Shown in pieces: positions 29,905 through 42,375 of a stretch of 64,000 nucleotides of DNA (within the stretch, counting starts at the first letter, position 1; each line of letters opens with the position of its first letter). The stretch comes from Beaufortia kweichowensis (lineage: Eukaryota; Chordata; Actinopteri; Cypriniformes; Gastromyzontidae): assembly GCA_019155185.1 (NCBI GenBank), contig CM032797.1, forward strand, positions 13,502,881 through 13,566,880. Reading direction: 5' to 3'. Below the pieces are notes generated by a model. That model did no database searches and was not told where the DNA came from. It saw only the letters and a program-made list of their open reading frames with translations. The position numbers were made by a program, and so were the translations under genes.

Positions 29905-32077
29905 CAATTCAACTTGAAATTTATTTCAAAATTAGCACTGTTCAGCCTCTCCGAACTGACTTCAAACCCGAGTGAATCTGTTGACAGTATAGTGTCTATA
30001 TGGCTTAACGGTATTAATACCAATAAAGTAAATGCAAAATCTTGAAAATAAAAGTGTCAGCTTGAGACATTGAAACGTGTATTAAAAATGCACCTGACAC
30101 TTTAGAAGTGAAGAACACATGGAGAACAAAATTAAAGCAACAACCACCATAATCAAGTGTTTCAACAACCTCAGATCATGTGATGTGTGACAAAACAGTG
30201 GATGTAAAATTAACAATGTGAAAAGTATTGTGTTTTACAACTCCATAGGAAATAAAACCAAGCAAGAAATCAAATATTACATCAAGCTAAACATCCGTGT
30301 AGCTTCAACCATCAGATTTGAAAGAGCTGATGAAAAGAGGCTGTACAGCACTCGGACGAGCAGAAAACAAAGGTGGCAGATAAACTAGGTGAACGTCTCG
30401 AATACTGACAGATGCATATACGAATAAATTGCTCTCCGTTGCCTGCTGTGGAACAGTGCTGAGAGAGATGGAGAGAGGTAGACGATGAAAGACCAAGAAA
30501 AAGAGGATGAAGATAAATGATTGACTGCTCGTAGAGGATGAAGTATGATGTGGCGGACTCTAGGCAGAGAGGTTATTGCCTGCTCAGCAGCGGAACGGGA
30601 GATGCCACTGCCGTTCCTCTCATCTTAGGCACTGCGGTGGAGAGTCTGTGCAGCTCATGCTGAACGCAGCCAGAATCCCAGCGGGACAATTGGGTTCTGT
30701 TCAGATCTTGATGCGGGTTGATGAGGACTACGCCTGACCCAAAGCAAACCCTGCGATCAAGGCCTTACGAAAGCATGTTGTGTCCCTTCTGAGCTTACGT
30801 CCATTACGTCCTGGATTGCACTGTGACAAGCTGCACAAACAGTTCTCATGTCCCTGGGTTGGTACTGTTTGTACCCTACAGGGAGGTCTTTTGTAGTGTA
30901 ATATCCAGTGGTAGCAGCAACAGGGTATGATTTAAAACAAGTTGAAACTGATTAAAAATAAGATCAGTCTTATAAAGATGATGGACCTGTACCAACGTTC
31001 AACAATCCACTAATCAAACAATGAAAGAAATCATTAAAAACGATAAAAAGGGATACATTTGCAATTGTGCATCCTGGCTTTTATAAAGGACACTTGCCCT
31101 TAAGAATACAACAAAGGGGCAACAAATGCAGTGTCTACACTACTTTACCAAAGGCATTCAGATGATCTGTAATGTTGAAAGAAAGACTAACGACTAAATC
31201 ATCATCTGTCCAAACATTTGCCTACAAAATACAATGCATAACAGCACCAATATTATCTGTAAATTTCACCATCAAATTGAGTTGTCCAATGTTGGGCCTG
31301 TTTACGATACTTTAGCATGTAAATGGCATCAGATTGTATGACAAACTATTAATGATTGGCACAATACAATCTCATACGATTGTTTCTCCTAGTCTATTCA
31401 GCAAGAGAGTTGGCAAAAGAGGCCACGGCAGCCAAGAAAAGTAACCTAACAAGTGCAAATGCATTCCTTTGCTCTTAAAAACAAACTAAACATATACGAG
31501 TCTAGATAGAATCAATCTATATAATGGCACAAGCTAAAGCAAAAGAAAATAAAAAAAAAACAAAGCACAACAAGAATAAAAATGGAGACGTGTACCCAGC
31601 TTTACATAATTAAAAACCTCCGGCCTCTTTAACAGTGCTTTTATAAAAAAAAAGAGCCTGTCCTGCCTCCATTAAAGCATATCATTTTTGTAAAGTTTAG
31701 GTTCTCTGGAAATATGTCGTGTACAAAATGTTATTTTCCCCCATAAAAATGACATTCAAAAAAGGCACTTTGTTGGGTCGGAGAGGAAAACCCACAGTCC
31801 TTTAACCCTACAGATTTACCTGCATAGCAACACCTCAAAGAACGGTTACGACTTGAAGATTTTCATTTCAAAAAGGGAAAATAAGAAGTTGATTTTTTTT
31901 GGTTTATCATAAGCACTTTTCAAAAGAGAAATATTTGAGTGTCCTATAAATGTTCAAAGTCTGTGTGTGTATTCCTATTGGGAACTCGGGTTGCGTAGTG
32001 TTCCTGTACTGTGGCATGTGAGAACTGCCTGTTCCTCTGCTCTCCACTGGGGGCTCCACTGACTCCTCATCAGACTG
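29905..32077 (-). other. ctdspl: Probable long 3' UTR of ctdspl
   Basis: About 2.2 kb follows the ctdspl stop on the minus strand without another gene. A TTTATT (AATAAA on the coding strand) at 29920-29925 could be the distal poly(A) signal. The stretch is less repetitive than nearby intergenic DNA, and CTDSPL is known for a long 3' UTR in mammals. The end point is inferred. Confidence 0.45.
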
Positions 32078-35000
32078 CTACCTGCCCCTCAGATTCTGCA
32101 GAACTCCATATACTTCCTCCTCTTTGCTCAGTCCCTCAAAGAAAGGCAGCAGGTCCAGGAGCTCTGTGTCAGTCATGTCATCAAACCACGACTGCACTGG
32201 AACCTTCAAAACACACACACACACCCCATGATTAATAGTAATAGTAGCTGATTAATATCAACTATCACTGTGTGCACCCAAACAGATGCAGTGATGAAGT
32301 GATGAGCAATAAATCATTTTCATCCAACCTCCTTGTGGTTTGATGATGTCAGACAAGCATTTGAGCTACTTGCTTGGTTTCCGCAATTGTAAATCACTCA
32401 GAAAGTGACTAAACCAATAAAAAACAAATAATAAAAACCTGAAAAACTTATATTTTGTCTGAAGCTTAAATTCACAAAACAAATATGGGTGTAACTGATT
32501 TGCTTAAAGATTTTTAGAGTTAACAATTTTATTTAATCCCAATTTGTTTTAAATTTTGAACAAAATGTAAAAAATGAAACTGATACAAATTACATATTTT
32601 TTCCAAAACATTAACATTTTTATTTTGTACATTTTGTAAAATGTAAGGTTTAATGGAACCTTTTGTATGTAAATTAATGAAAACTGCATAGGTGAACCTG
32701 ATATTTGCCATAAAAATATGTAAAAAAAAATTGTGAAACAATCACCATAGCACTTTTTTATCAAAACCAATCAAAACTCACAGCATTTTCAGGATGGAAT
32801 ATGTAGGAAGCAGGGGAGTTATCCACTATGATGACGTTCCTGAGCTCTCTCCCGAGCCGGCTAAGGTCTTTAACATAGTTTCCTCTGTGGAAAACGCAGG
32901 ATTCCCGGAAGAGTCGTGCCCGAAAAACACCCCACTGGTCCAGCAGATCAGCCACCGGGTCGGCATACTAAAGCACAAACAGATACACAATTTAGTCATA
33001 CAACTAAGCATCAAGCTGGTCATCTCAACTTTTTTAACCCAAGAGAGTCAATGTTGATTCTTCCAGCTGCTCCCTGCAATAAATACACAGATAAAACAGC
33101 AAAAATGAAAAAGCAAGCTGCTATGAAAACAAAACACTATTTCCATGTCTATGCAAATGAAAAATACCTACAAAGAGTCAGATACATCAGGAGCTTTTCA
33201 GTCAAAAAGCTTGCTATTAAGCAAATGATCGTTATGAACTCGATATAACAAACACGAAAGCAATCATGACACAAGATCTGAACTACTGAAGGCTGCGTAC
33301 ATTCCCAACAGCTAACGTGTCATCAACAGGTGAGAACAAAACATCAGCTAGAGGGACATCAGCTACAGATATGGCCACAAATGAAACTTCACAGCGTGCC
33401 ATTAAAGCTGCCAAACTAAAACAATGTGAGCTTTTGAAGGTGAAGGTAGCAGCGATTGCATCTACGGGCACGGCTACTGATACATGGCACGCATTCTGTA
33501 AGAGTCAGTTGCCATAGAGACACTTACCCATGCATTAGCAGCTAAAACAAACCCAGGCCACACAGAAACAGAGAGGGGGTCAGATGTTAGGAAAGCAGGT
33601 ATGAAATCAACACCCACCCAACAGGCCCTAAATCATCCTAACTCATTTAGCATCACAGAAATTTTGTCTGACCGCAGTGTCTTTTGATATGTTTGTCAAC
33701 ATGATATGAGTCAAAGGTGGACTGTGGGAAAGACAAACCTTGGCTAGGCTGGCTGTGAAAAGCACACATTCAAACAGTTCGCCCATTTTCTGCAGGAACT
33801 CGTCCACGTGGGGTCTTTTGAGCACATATACCTAAGAAGGGGAGATAATTTTATGCAAAAAACTATTCAACACTTCCACAGAATACAAAAGCTACAATGT
33901 TAGAAAATAATAGCCTCAGTCACCATTCACTTTCACTACACAATTAAAGTAAATGGTGACTGTCAGTTTCTGAATTCTTTTGTAATCCAGGGAAGAAATT
34001 CATAGTACAATGAAATAACAATAAAATTGACCTTTTTGTGTGAACATTTACAGTAAGTTAATAATAATAATATTTATGAACACTAATGTGGTCACTTGTG
34101 TTTTCAAACCTTAATGTGAAGACACCAACAAACATGATTGACATTTCTGCTCCTCGAAGACACACAGCTGCCACCTAGTGCAAGTAATCATGAATAGGCC
34201 AACCAGGACAGACAGCCTATCCTGGATTACTTGAACAAGGTAACAGCCTTTCAGTCACTGTGGGTTTCATCATTTATCTAATAATGTTCTGATGTATAAA
34301 AAAAATTACACTTACATTGAAACAATACTGTAAAAATAACTATGTCATAACTGTGACAATTCAACATGATCATTTCATGATCATCATAGCATTGTAACTG
34401 GAGGTGTTTATTCATTGCTTCCATTAATCCAGTACCTGATGCACCGTGCCATCTATCTCCACCGGGACGATGAAGTCAGCATTGCTGATGGGCTGCAGGA
34501 AAAACAACAGTAACAATGAATTATCACTGTCTCAGTTTAAGAATCTCTATCACACATTTTATAACACAATTGAAAACTTGCTGATAGATAAGGTAACCAC
34601 AATCAGGTGTTATCAAAGTGCGATAAGAAGTGTTACTAAATCACGGTTACTAATAAAAGCATTGAGAAGTTGAACAGCAGAGGGCGCTGGTGTTCCTCCA
34701 ACACAAGACACTCCTGTTACAATAACTCCAAACTAAAGGGAGAACTGAGATTTATAGACCTCAAACATTTTGTGACTTTTCACTGTCAAAAGGACGGACT
34801 GAAGTAAATGTGACTCTGGATATATTTTTATAATCCACATATCCAGTCTATAGTTACTGTACCTGTAAAGGCCCGTTCACACCAAGATAACAAATCTTTA
34901 TCGTAGTAATGATACTATATTTAGGTTCAATAAAAGTTAGATCTAAAATCTTTCTAAATGTAAGAAAATAGTGTAGTGTAGAAAATCCTATAGTTGGGAT

Positions 35001-38000
35001 CACTTTCGTTGGAAACGATAAAACATCTGATGAACGATAAAACATTGACAATAAAAAATTGGGCTGCAGTACGTAAGCTTAGAATAACCATATTGTTATT
35101 GGGGTGGGAGAAAAAAAAAATCGATGCATCGGGATTCTTTCTCTAACGATTCTGAATTGATTCTCAAAGATTCAGAATCGATTCTATGTCAGAACTTGTT
35201 CATCCTGAATATAACTTTGTTAAAATAAAAGCAATAAAATTAAACTTCAAGATGGGAATACTGTCAAAGAGATTCTAACTATAAACAAAAAGCATAAAAA
35301 CTCTTTAGTTATTTAAAATGCAAATTTATCATATTTGCAAAAAAATTATATGAAGAATCGTTTTGGAATCGGATTGTGAGTCCCAGAATCGAATCGGACG
35401 TAGTACCTAAAGATTCCCACCCCTAATTGTTATCATCTAGTGTGGACGGTAATATAGTTATCATGATAGTTAGCTTTATATTTATGGTTTTTGGTGTAAA
35501 TAGGCCTTTGACTCTTAACAAGCGAATTCAAGCTTTTCTTGTTACACTAACAGTAACGATAAACGAGTATTGACTGGACTGTCACTAAGCATTACAGGAA
35601 ACACTGACTGCTTACACACATGGGCCTGATGACAATAGTGATGTGAGATCTATTGTATTTTGAAGTAAACAACACATGCGTGATCCATTCCCAGTTTCAG
35701 AATTAAACAGAACAAATTCCCACAGACATGAATTAATTACCTTAAATGAGCTGTGCACCAGAGTTTCGTCCAAGTCTATTACGACACATTTCTTTCCATA
35801 GTCATTTATGTTAACCTCAGGCAGGAGATATTTCTCTGGAGGCTGTGGGGATGCAAAACAGAGAGGTTAAACGTGATAAACAGAGAGATTAAGCCATCGT
35901 GTTAAGAGGGTGACTGTTATCGAGCTGAAAGAGGGTGAAAAGCAGCGCGGTCCCCAATGATTGACACATTTCCTCAGGAAATTTAAAGAAAAGCTTCAGG
36001 CATAGGAAATGTGTTTCCTGTGGTGCACAGACAACACTCATGCAGTTACACATCCCAGCTCTTCCACACAGATTCCTCCAACAGGAAGTGGAAAAGATTA
36101 CGGCTGTGTGTGAGGATTAAATGGTTTTCACACATTAATCAGAGATGCAGGATGGGTCAGGTTAAAGAGGGCGAGAGTGACTTTAGCACAGCTAGCCTGT
36201 ATGAAATCTCATCACTTTATTTATAAGCGGCGGGTGAACAGGACACTCTTGATACGAGTTGCCCAATCCTCAATACAAACAGAGGCAATCCTATTATAGA
36301 TGTAGGCAGTACGCTGTGGATAAATCTAATCTAAATCCCTGCCTTTTTAATGGGATGAATCAAGCTTGGGATGACTGGAGTGCAATTAAAATCCTGGTCC
36401 GAACTGCTGAATGAGCACAGGAAGTCAACTAAAAACCATACAGTTTAGTTGAAGTATGTGTCTACTGGATATTCAAAATAACATTTTGGGGTTACAGGAA
36501 GTCAGAAAGTCTAGCAAACACTTTTTTGGGGAAAACACAGCATTTCAAAAAGATTTCTTAAAGGGACAGTTCACACTAAAATAAAATTCTGTCATCATTT
36601 ACTCACTCTCAAAGCTTGACTTCAATGGAAGTCAATGTTGTTTGGCTACCAACATCCTTCCAAATGTTTTTTTTTTTTTTTTTTAAAGTTAAATAGAAAA
36701 AAATAGAGTCATACAGGTTTGGAATAACGGGTGACGGGTGAGTAAATGACTAAAGAATTTTCCTTTTTGGATAAGTGTGTTAATAGTGTAATTGGACTAA
36801 CTTGTGGGATGTTTCCCTGAAAGCTCTGATCACTTTTAATACATTGCTCTAATTGACTAAACCACAACACAGGCAAAACCACTGGCATGGGTTTGGGGCA
36901 GGGCTATCTGTTTATCCAACCAATGGCAGAGGGAGAATGTTTGGCAAACTAAATGTCTTAACTAATAATGTTCAAACTGCGTGAAAAAATTTTAGGCTTT
37001 TCAGCCGCCTCAGAAATGTAACATGCAGTGCATGCAAGCATCCAAAAGGCATTAATCAAACTGCATCACTGTCCACAGAGGCCCTTTAAAAGACGAATGC
37101 GCACGGGGTGCCATGCTCTGTGTGGCATGCAAGCGCACAGACACAGTAAACGGAGTGGAGTCATACATACACTGGGAATAGGGATGACCTCAACCTGGTA
37201 ACACTGGGACATGAGAGATGAAGACGGATAGAAAACATACAGGAGAAGAAATGAGATGCTAAACCACAAGACTAATGGACAATAATTCAAACACATGTGA
37301 TACAGTCTAGACAGATAAGGACAGAGCTGTGATGACTTCCATATAACACAAGCAAAACACACATGATGAGTGTTCATTAGACAGCTTGATTTAGACCGGA
37401 CTATGAAGCAGAGAAAATCTCTGGATCAATATACCATCATCTAGGAAGGGTGTTTGGGGCTGTCTCACCTTTGGTGGAGCTCCATTCTCCTCCACAGGTG
37501 GAGGCAGAGGGCTGCTGCTGTTGTTGTTGGGGGTGGCAGGGGGATCGGCATCGTAACTTCTAAGACAGCAGAACAACGAGCTGAAGATGCTTCGAGTTCT
37601 CTTCTTCTTCAGACTGCTGTTGGACAGCGAAACTGATGAAAGAACAGATTAAAAGAGCATGTTAAACAAAGTTTAAAACATAAAAAAATCAGCTACGGCT
37701 GCAAGATATTGTTAAATATGATAAAATGCAATATATTATACATTGGTAAATAATATGATACATGATATGCAATATGATAATGCTTTAAGTTAGTAAAAAT
37801 ATATTTTTAAAAAAAATTCTTGTAAAAGAAAGCATCATAACAACTTCTGAAAATGAACAGCCATGTTTTACTGTTGCAGTACATCAAAACAAATCTGATT
37901 AGGTAAATTGCTGATAAATTATGCATAAATTATTGGTGGCTAAATAAGTATTAACTAGTATTAAGAGCTTTGTTTTTTGGAATTACAGCATTTTTTGGTT

Positions 38001-40329
38001 AGGGTCACAAAAGTTAGACTCTCAACATTAGCAAACTTAGTGGTAAACATACCCAAACACCTTTGGACTCACAGTATAGTATGCAAATGTCAGCATGTTT
38101 AACTAAACAATTTAACTAAACAACTAGATTACAATTTACTAGACTTTATGTCTATACACCACACCTAATGAGGGAACGTCAAAGTGCCTTGTGGTTCTTC
38201 TCATTCACACACACTAATAAACATACTAATAATAATCAGCCTTCATTCCAGCGCCACGGCAAAAGCTCTAAATGTTAACACTGAGGTCACCAGCAGGAGA
38301 AGGCCCTTTAAAAATAGTGACAAGTAAAAAAAAAACCTTGAAACTGGACCCCACTCGCTTACAATCCCCACCCTGTCCCCTTTAGGCTCCTAAACCCTAG
38401 TCCTTGCAGTCATTGGCTGCCGACTCAAACTCCATTTTAAGGGACAGAGGCTATTTTCCCTCGTTCCTGGGGCTTTAGTGACGAGAGAGAAGGGCTAAGA
38501 GCTGAAGCAAGGAATGATTGAGAGAGAGAGGGAAGACAGGAGGCGCAGCAAATGAGGAGGAGCTAAAAAACAAACAGCCAATAGAAGCCTGCCATTCCTC
38601 TCCCGCCCCCTTAGCTTTCTGTAGTGCTTCTTCTGTAGTCCCAATAGCGCTTGTTTACACTTTAAAACTTAAAAAACTGTGAGTGCAACACTTTAGACAA
38701 TTTATACATAATACAATGTTAAAGATTCTGCTAATAGTTATGGGAAAGCATTTAGTGAAGTAAAAGGCATGTAAGCACATCCATTGGGTTGTCTTTAGCC
38801 ATTATGGAGGCTTTTATAGGTATACAAGCTATACAAGGTGGGTTTCTTGTGTTTTTGGTTCTTGTTTTCATGAGCACGAGGACAGAAGCTTGGCTGATCT
38901 TAGTAAACTGATCTTAGTAAAGACATCCGAGAAGCAATGATGAAATAATTTCACAATACAGAACGGCAAATAAAATGATAAAGACTTAAAGACCATAAAA
39001 CACATCGGTCCGTGAAACACAATTTGCTGCATCACCAAATGATCTCACTGAACATGAATTAGATGGAACACTCAACAGGTCATTTCATTTGGCAATATAT
39101 TTAAATTAATAACTAATTTAGGATCAGGAAATAAACATTATACAACTCAGTGCCTTCACACAGTTTATTAATAAAGTAGTGGTTTATTAAATAAGCCATA
39201 TTTTTTATATGGCCAATATACTGATGGTTTTGAAAATCTCAAATATTGTCCAATCAATACATTTCCATGTGAAATAAATACATGAGAATTGCACATGTGG
39301 AAAGCGTCAAAAAGATCTTCAGATACCATCAGAAGTGATGCCAGGAAAAGGTCCAGCTCCTTAAAGATCCTGTCTGACACTAATAACTTCCAGCCCAACA
39401 TTACTGTACACTTTCACATAACGCATCTCGTAAAGAATCATTAACAGGGAAACCGGGTCTAGTGGATCAGATGAAGGGAGTACAGCCTGCCTCAATGAAT
39501 TTAAAGTGATACTTAATAGGCTATTTACAGCCTAAGGACCGTTTTAGAGAGTTCAACTTCATTCTGTGCTGAAAGGACAGCTGCTCCAGAGAGCTGCTTC
39601 ACTCAGCCACCCTGAGGTCAAAGGTAAAGCCCTGAATGTGACCCATAGGAATTCCTGCTGTCATTGAAGCGGACATCCTGACTGGATATATCTACACCAC
39701 AGACACAGACTAAACTTATCAGAGCTGGGTGTAACGTAAAGCTAAATGCCTCAAATTCACACAAAAAACTTTTTTCAAAACTGATTTCAACAATTTTACT
39801 AAATGCAAAACAAGTCCCATTATTTCACCTCATTCCGGGGCACAAATAAAACTTGCTATTTAATATAACTCAATTTCTTCCCACTCTTGCAGCACTGCTG
39901 CCTCCGGACAGAAAGAAACGTGTTTGTGTTGGTCTCCATCCACATCACTGGTGACATAAGCACTGACGGAGCCCAAACTTTCAGTCTCTCCCAGTTTACA
40001 TTACGCCTTTACGAGCGCTGAGGTCTAATAAATACAGATCGTTAACAAAAACACACGAAAATATAAAGGCATATTATATTATTGCAAACAACAGCACATT
40101 CTCACTCCGTTTAGTCCAAACAGGTTCAAGATTCCTGGTTTTTGGTCTTATCCGCGGACGCAACTCGCAGCCCGCTCGTTTAAAATGGTGGGCAGAGCTC
40201 GGGCTAACAAAACGCGCTGCGCCGCATAACTTCAACCCCAAAACACCTCTCACCTTTTTCAGCATTTGACGAGAGTATCTCCTCCTCCTTGGGGTTCGTA
40301 ACCTGCGTTATTATGGACGTGTTGTCCAT
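32078..40329 (-). CDS. ctdspl: CTD small phosphatase-like protein (8 exons)
   Basis: This is a HAD-family Ser/Thr phosphatase acting on the RNA polymerase II C-terminal repeat; mammalian CTDSPL (SCP3) represses neuronal genes with REST and can dephosphorylate RB. Exons, 5' to 3': 40254-40329, 37469-37632, 37171-37194, 35741-35842, 34436-34492, 33739-33831, 32782-32967, 32078-32203. The total of 828 bases gives 275 aa; human has 276. The N-terminus MDNTSIITQVTNPKEEE resembles human MDGPAIITQVTNPKEDE. The catalytic DLDET lies in exon 4; VLKRPHVDEFL, FTASLAKYADPVADLLD and IIVDNSPASY are present, and the end is FFEGLSKEEEVYGVLQNLRGR. Exon 3 is only 24 bases and encodes VEVIPIPS. Intron 5 hosts mir-26a. 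The a/b paralogue cannot be decided here. Confidence 0.95.
34166..34248 (-). ncRNA. mir26a: mir-26a microRNA hairpin
   Basis: On the minus strand, 34235 down to 34214 matches the 22-nt miR-26a-5p, including seed TCAAGTA and the following ATCCAGGATAGGCT. The other arm (34198 down to 34177) reads CCTATTCATGATTACTTGCA and pairs with it across a short loop. The stem extends outward through GCTGTTACCT with AGGTGGCAGC. It lies in ctdspl intron 5 on the same strand. Vertebrate miR-26a/b genes sit in introns of CTDSP family genes, so it is probably co-transcribed with its host. Confidence 0.96.
34674..34690 (+). promoter_or_regulatory. Strong CTCF-like motif in ctdspl intron 4
   Basis: CAGCAGAGGGCGCTGG matches the extended CTCF consensus well (core AGAGGGCGCT preceded by CAGC). 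It lies between exon 4 and exon 5 of ctdspl, about 440 bases from mir-26a. Binding is not shown. Confidence 0.4.
34867..35509. mobile_element. DNA transposon remnant with inverted ends, interrupted by a hAT MITE
   Basis: The left end AAAGGCCCGTTCACACCAAG and the complement of the right end, AAAGGCCTATTTACACCAAA, agree at most positions, so this is a terminal-inverted-repeat element. The part outside the inner insertion is about 310 bases, has short inverted motifs around GATAAC/GTTATC, and codes for nothing. A different element (35100-35425) sits inside it. No clear target duplication is seen for the outer element. Confidence 0.65.
35100..35425. mobile_element. hAT MITE nested in another element, 8-bp target duplication
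   Basis: This 326-bp element begins TGGGGTGGGAGA and ends ATTCCCACCCCTA, inverted with respect to each other. It is flanked by ATTGTTAT on both sides (35092-35099 and 35426-35433). The interior is full of GATTC/GAATC motifs. The 8-bp duplication supports a hAT-type origin. It has no coding capacity and lies in ctdspl intron 4. Confidence 0.85.
36555..36778 (+). repeat. Cyprinid interspersed repeat, copy 3
   Basis: It starts TTAAAGGGACAGTTCAC, then CTGTCATCATTTACTCAC, AAGTCAATGTTGTTTGGC, a long T run, GTCATACAGGTTTGGAATA, and GGGTGAGTAAATGA. This is the same family as copies at 7278, 8769 and 57490, in ctdspl intron 3. The right inverted end has decayed. Confidence 0.75.
37633..40253 (-). other. 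ctdspl: ctdspl intron 1
   Basis: A 2.6-kb intron between exon 1 and exon 2. A purine-rich stretch with GAGA runs lies at about 38515-38540. I see no gene or recognisable repeat family in it. Confidence 0.6.
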
Positions 40330-40900
40330 GGAAACAAAATGTTAGCTCCTTTTTCCAGCGAGTTCTAGCCGTCTCCGTGTTTCAGATTGTGCTAACAGCT
40401 AGTCGAGTTAATGGCAGATCTCCAGGCAGCCAGCAGACTGCTGTCGCTCAGGCTAGCGTGGGCGAACGGCGGACTGCACCCGACCACTAATCTTTGCGTT
40501 TTGTTGCATTAAAATATGCGTCGCGGACACGCATCTGATCAATTAGCACGTATGGATACGCATAACAAAAACAAATTTCGCGAGCGCCGAATGGCTAACA
40601 AGTAGTTGGAGGCTGAATTGCTAATACAAGATAGCTTTAGCGAGCTGACCATGAAACCTCCAAATGCGGGCTGAATAAATCACTCGCGTAATATCTGAAC
40701 GCTTGCGTTTAAACTCGTGGAGCTACAGAAGAGAAACACGACATCTGTGCGCTTAACTAATCGTCAAAAGCAGCTCCTTCATATTTTCCCGTGTTTTCTG
40801 ATCTCTGCTTCCAATATGGAGACGGCGAGTGTTTGATATTCACGAGATAGAGCTGAGGAACAGCAGGAGGAGGTATTTTCTGGGAACCCCCTCCCTCATA
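40330..40900 (-). promoter_or_regulatory. ctdspl: CpG-rich promoter and 5' UTR of ctdspl
   Basis: Directly upstream of the ctdspl ATG the sequence is richer in CG dinucleotides than nearby DNA (for example TTTCGCGAGCGCCGAATGG near 40576) and has no TATA box. This is typical of a housekeeping-type promoter. It would also drive intronic mir-26a. The exact start site is unknown. Confidence 0.55.
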
Positions 40901-42172
40901 TTAAAAATAAAAGCACGGACGGGGCACACGCAGTCCACCCAATGACAGTCCGCACGAAGTTTACTGATCAACAGTTCAGGCATTCGACTGTGTTGTTGCG
41001 ATATTTACATAAATAACAAAGCAAAATACAATCCACGAACCTTTCATCTAGTCCATATTGTCAATAATATCTGCTTCGTTATGAAAAGAAAGTGCATTAA
41101 AAATGCATTACACTGTGGGATCTTATTTGTATTTACAGATTCATTTGATAAATCCTTTCTTGCTTTACTGTTCTGCATCATTTTGGATTGGGGATTCGAT
41201 GGCAATAATGTGTGAAAATATATGTCATTTACATTCAAGATTTTTTTAAGCAAAATGGGCTTCACACCCTAAAATCTGGCAATTACCCTGTGCGTCTCTT
41301 CAGTTTTGTGTATCAAAACAGACCATATTTCAGCATGTGAGGTTTAAATGGTTAAGGGCATTCCCTGTGTCCTAATTGACACGACATGTCTCCCTCTGCT
41401 GGTCTAAGTTATTGTTGCACCTTTGTAAAATACCCTTGACTTCTTATGACATAATGTTCAAATCATTCGCGAAATTAGCCAAATTTCTCTAACTGACCTA
41501 AAATAATCATGTTTTATCAAGTGATGTTTTGTACATCTTATTTTTGTGAAATTGAAATTAAAAGGCGTATAATGTTTAAATAAATTAAATGTAAATTGAA
41601 TATGGAAACGCATCTTTAAAGTATGCATAGCTGTGATGAATGTTTCATTTCCTTATAATTTGATATAACTTTACTTTTATTCTAGTGCTGTAGCCACCAT
41701 GTTGATGGGCGGGGGTGTTGTCCAAAATATACTTATTTGCTTTACATGCTTTATTGGGGAACTCAGAATGGTTAAAGCCAAATGTTGACGTCTTGGTGTT
41801 TTGTTCAGTTTATAAAAGATCAAAATATGAATATTGTATTTACTTCACTAAATGCACCTAACACTACAAAAATACTTTGTTGTAGTTTACTTTTGTGTAC
41901 TATGCTTTGGGAATAGAAATACAATGCCACAGCTATAGCTATAGCTAAAGGAAAAAGATGGATCATCCTCACTGTGTTATCGCATGGGACTTCCTGGACC
42001 GTCACTCTGGACATCAATCGCTGACCGCAACCTAAGAAAATAAATTATTTCTACAACTGATCGCATTCTATTGCAACGACATGCACCTGCACCACTCAGT
42101 TTTGTATCTTGAATTTGTGCGCCTCTTTGATGGACAGTGCGGGTGCCACCCCTCTGCAGTTCCAGTCCGGAT
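40901..42172. other. Divergent intergenic region between ctdspl and hhatl
   Basis: About 1.3 kb of mostly AT-rich DNA. On the minus strand CCAGCAGAGGGAG (about 41391-41403) resembles a CTCF core. An imperfect tandem TATAGCTATAGCTA lies near 41932-41948. No gene is seen. Confidence 0.45.
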
Positions 42173-42375
42173 TATAAATACACTCTACACCCCCTCCCGC
42201 AACATTCACACCAGCTACTGCTGCCTCTTACCCTGTGCACCATCGGCACTGGGGAAACGGGACGGATGTATTAGCAGCAGCCCACACGCACCCCCTTTTT
42301 ATTTTATTTTTTTCCAATTTTCAGGGGGTTGACATCTGTCACCAAACATCTGAACGACTGTAAAAGGCAGATAAG
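42173..42375 (+). promoter_or_regulatory. hhatl: hhatl TATA box and non-coding first exon (inferred)
   Basis: TATAAAT at 42173-42179 is followed by a pyrimidine-rich leader and two E-box-like CATCTG motifs. It ends in GGCAGATAAG followed by a GTTAGT donor at 42376. The first coding exon starts with a 7-base leader after an acceptor at 44056, so a separate upstream non-coding exon is required. This is the best candidate seen, but there is no transcript evidence. Confidence 0.5.

Noticed and set aside
33317..33517. 66-codon plus-strand open frame in ctdspl intron 6
   Set aside because: Low-complexity Thr/Ala/Lys-rich sequence with no recognisable domain, lying in an intron on the opposite strand.
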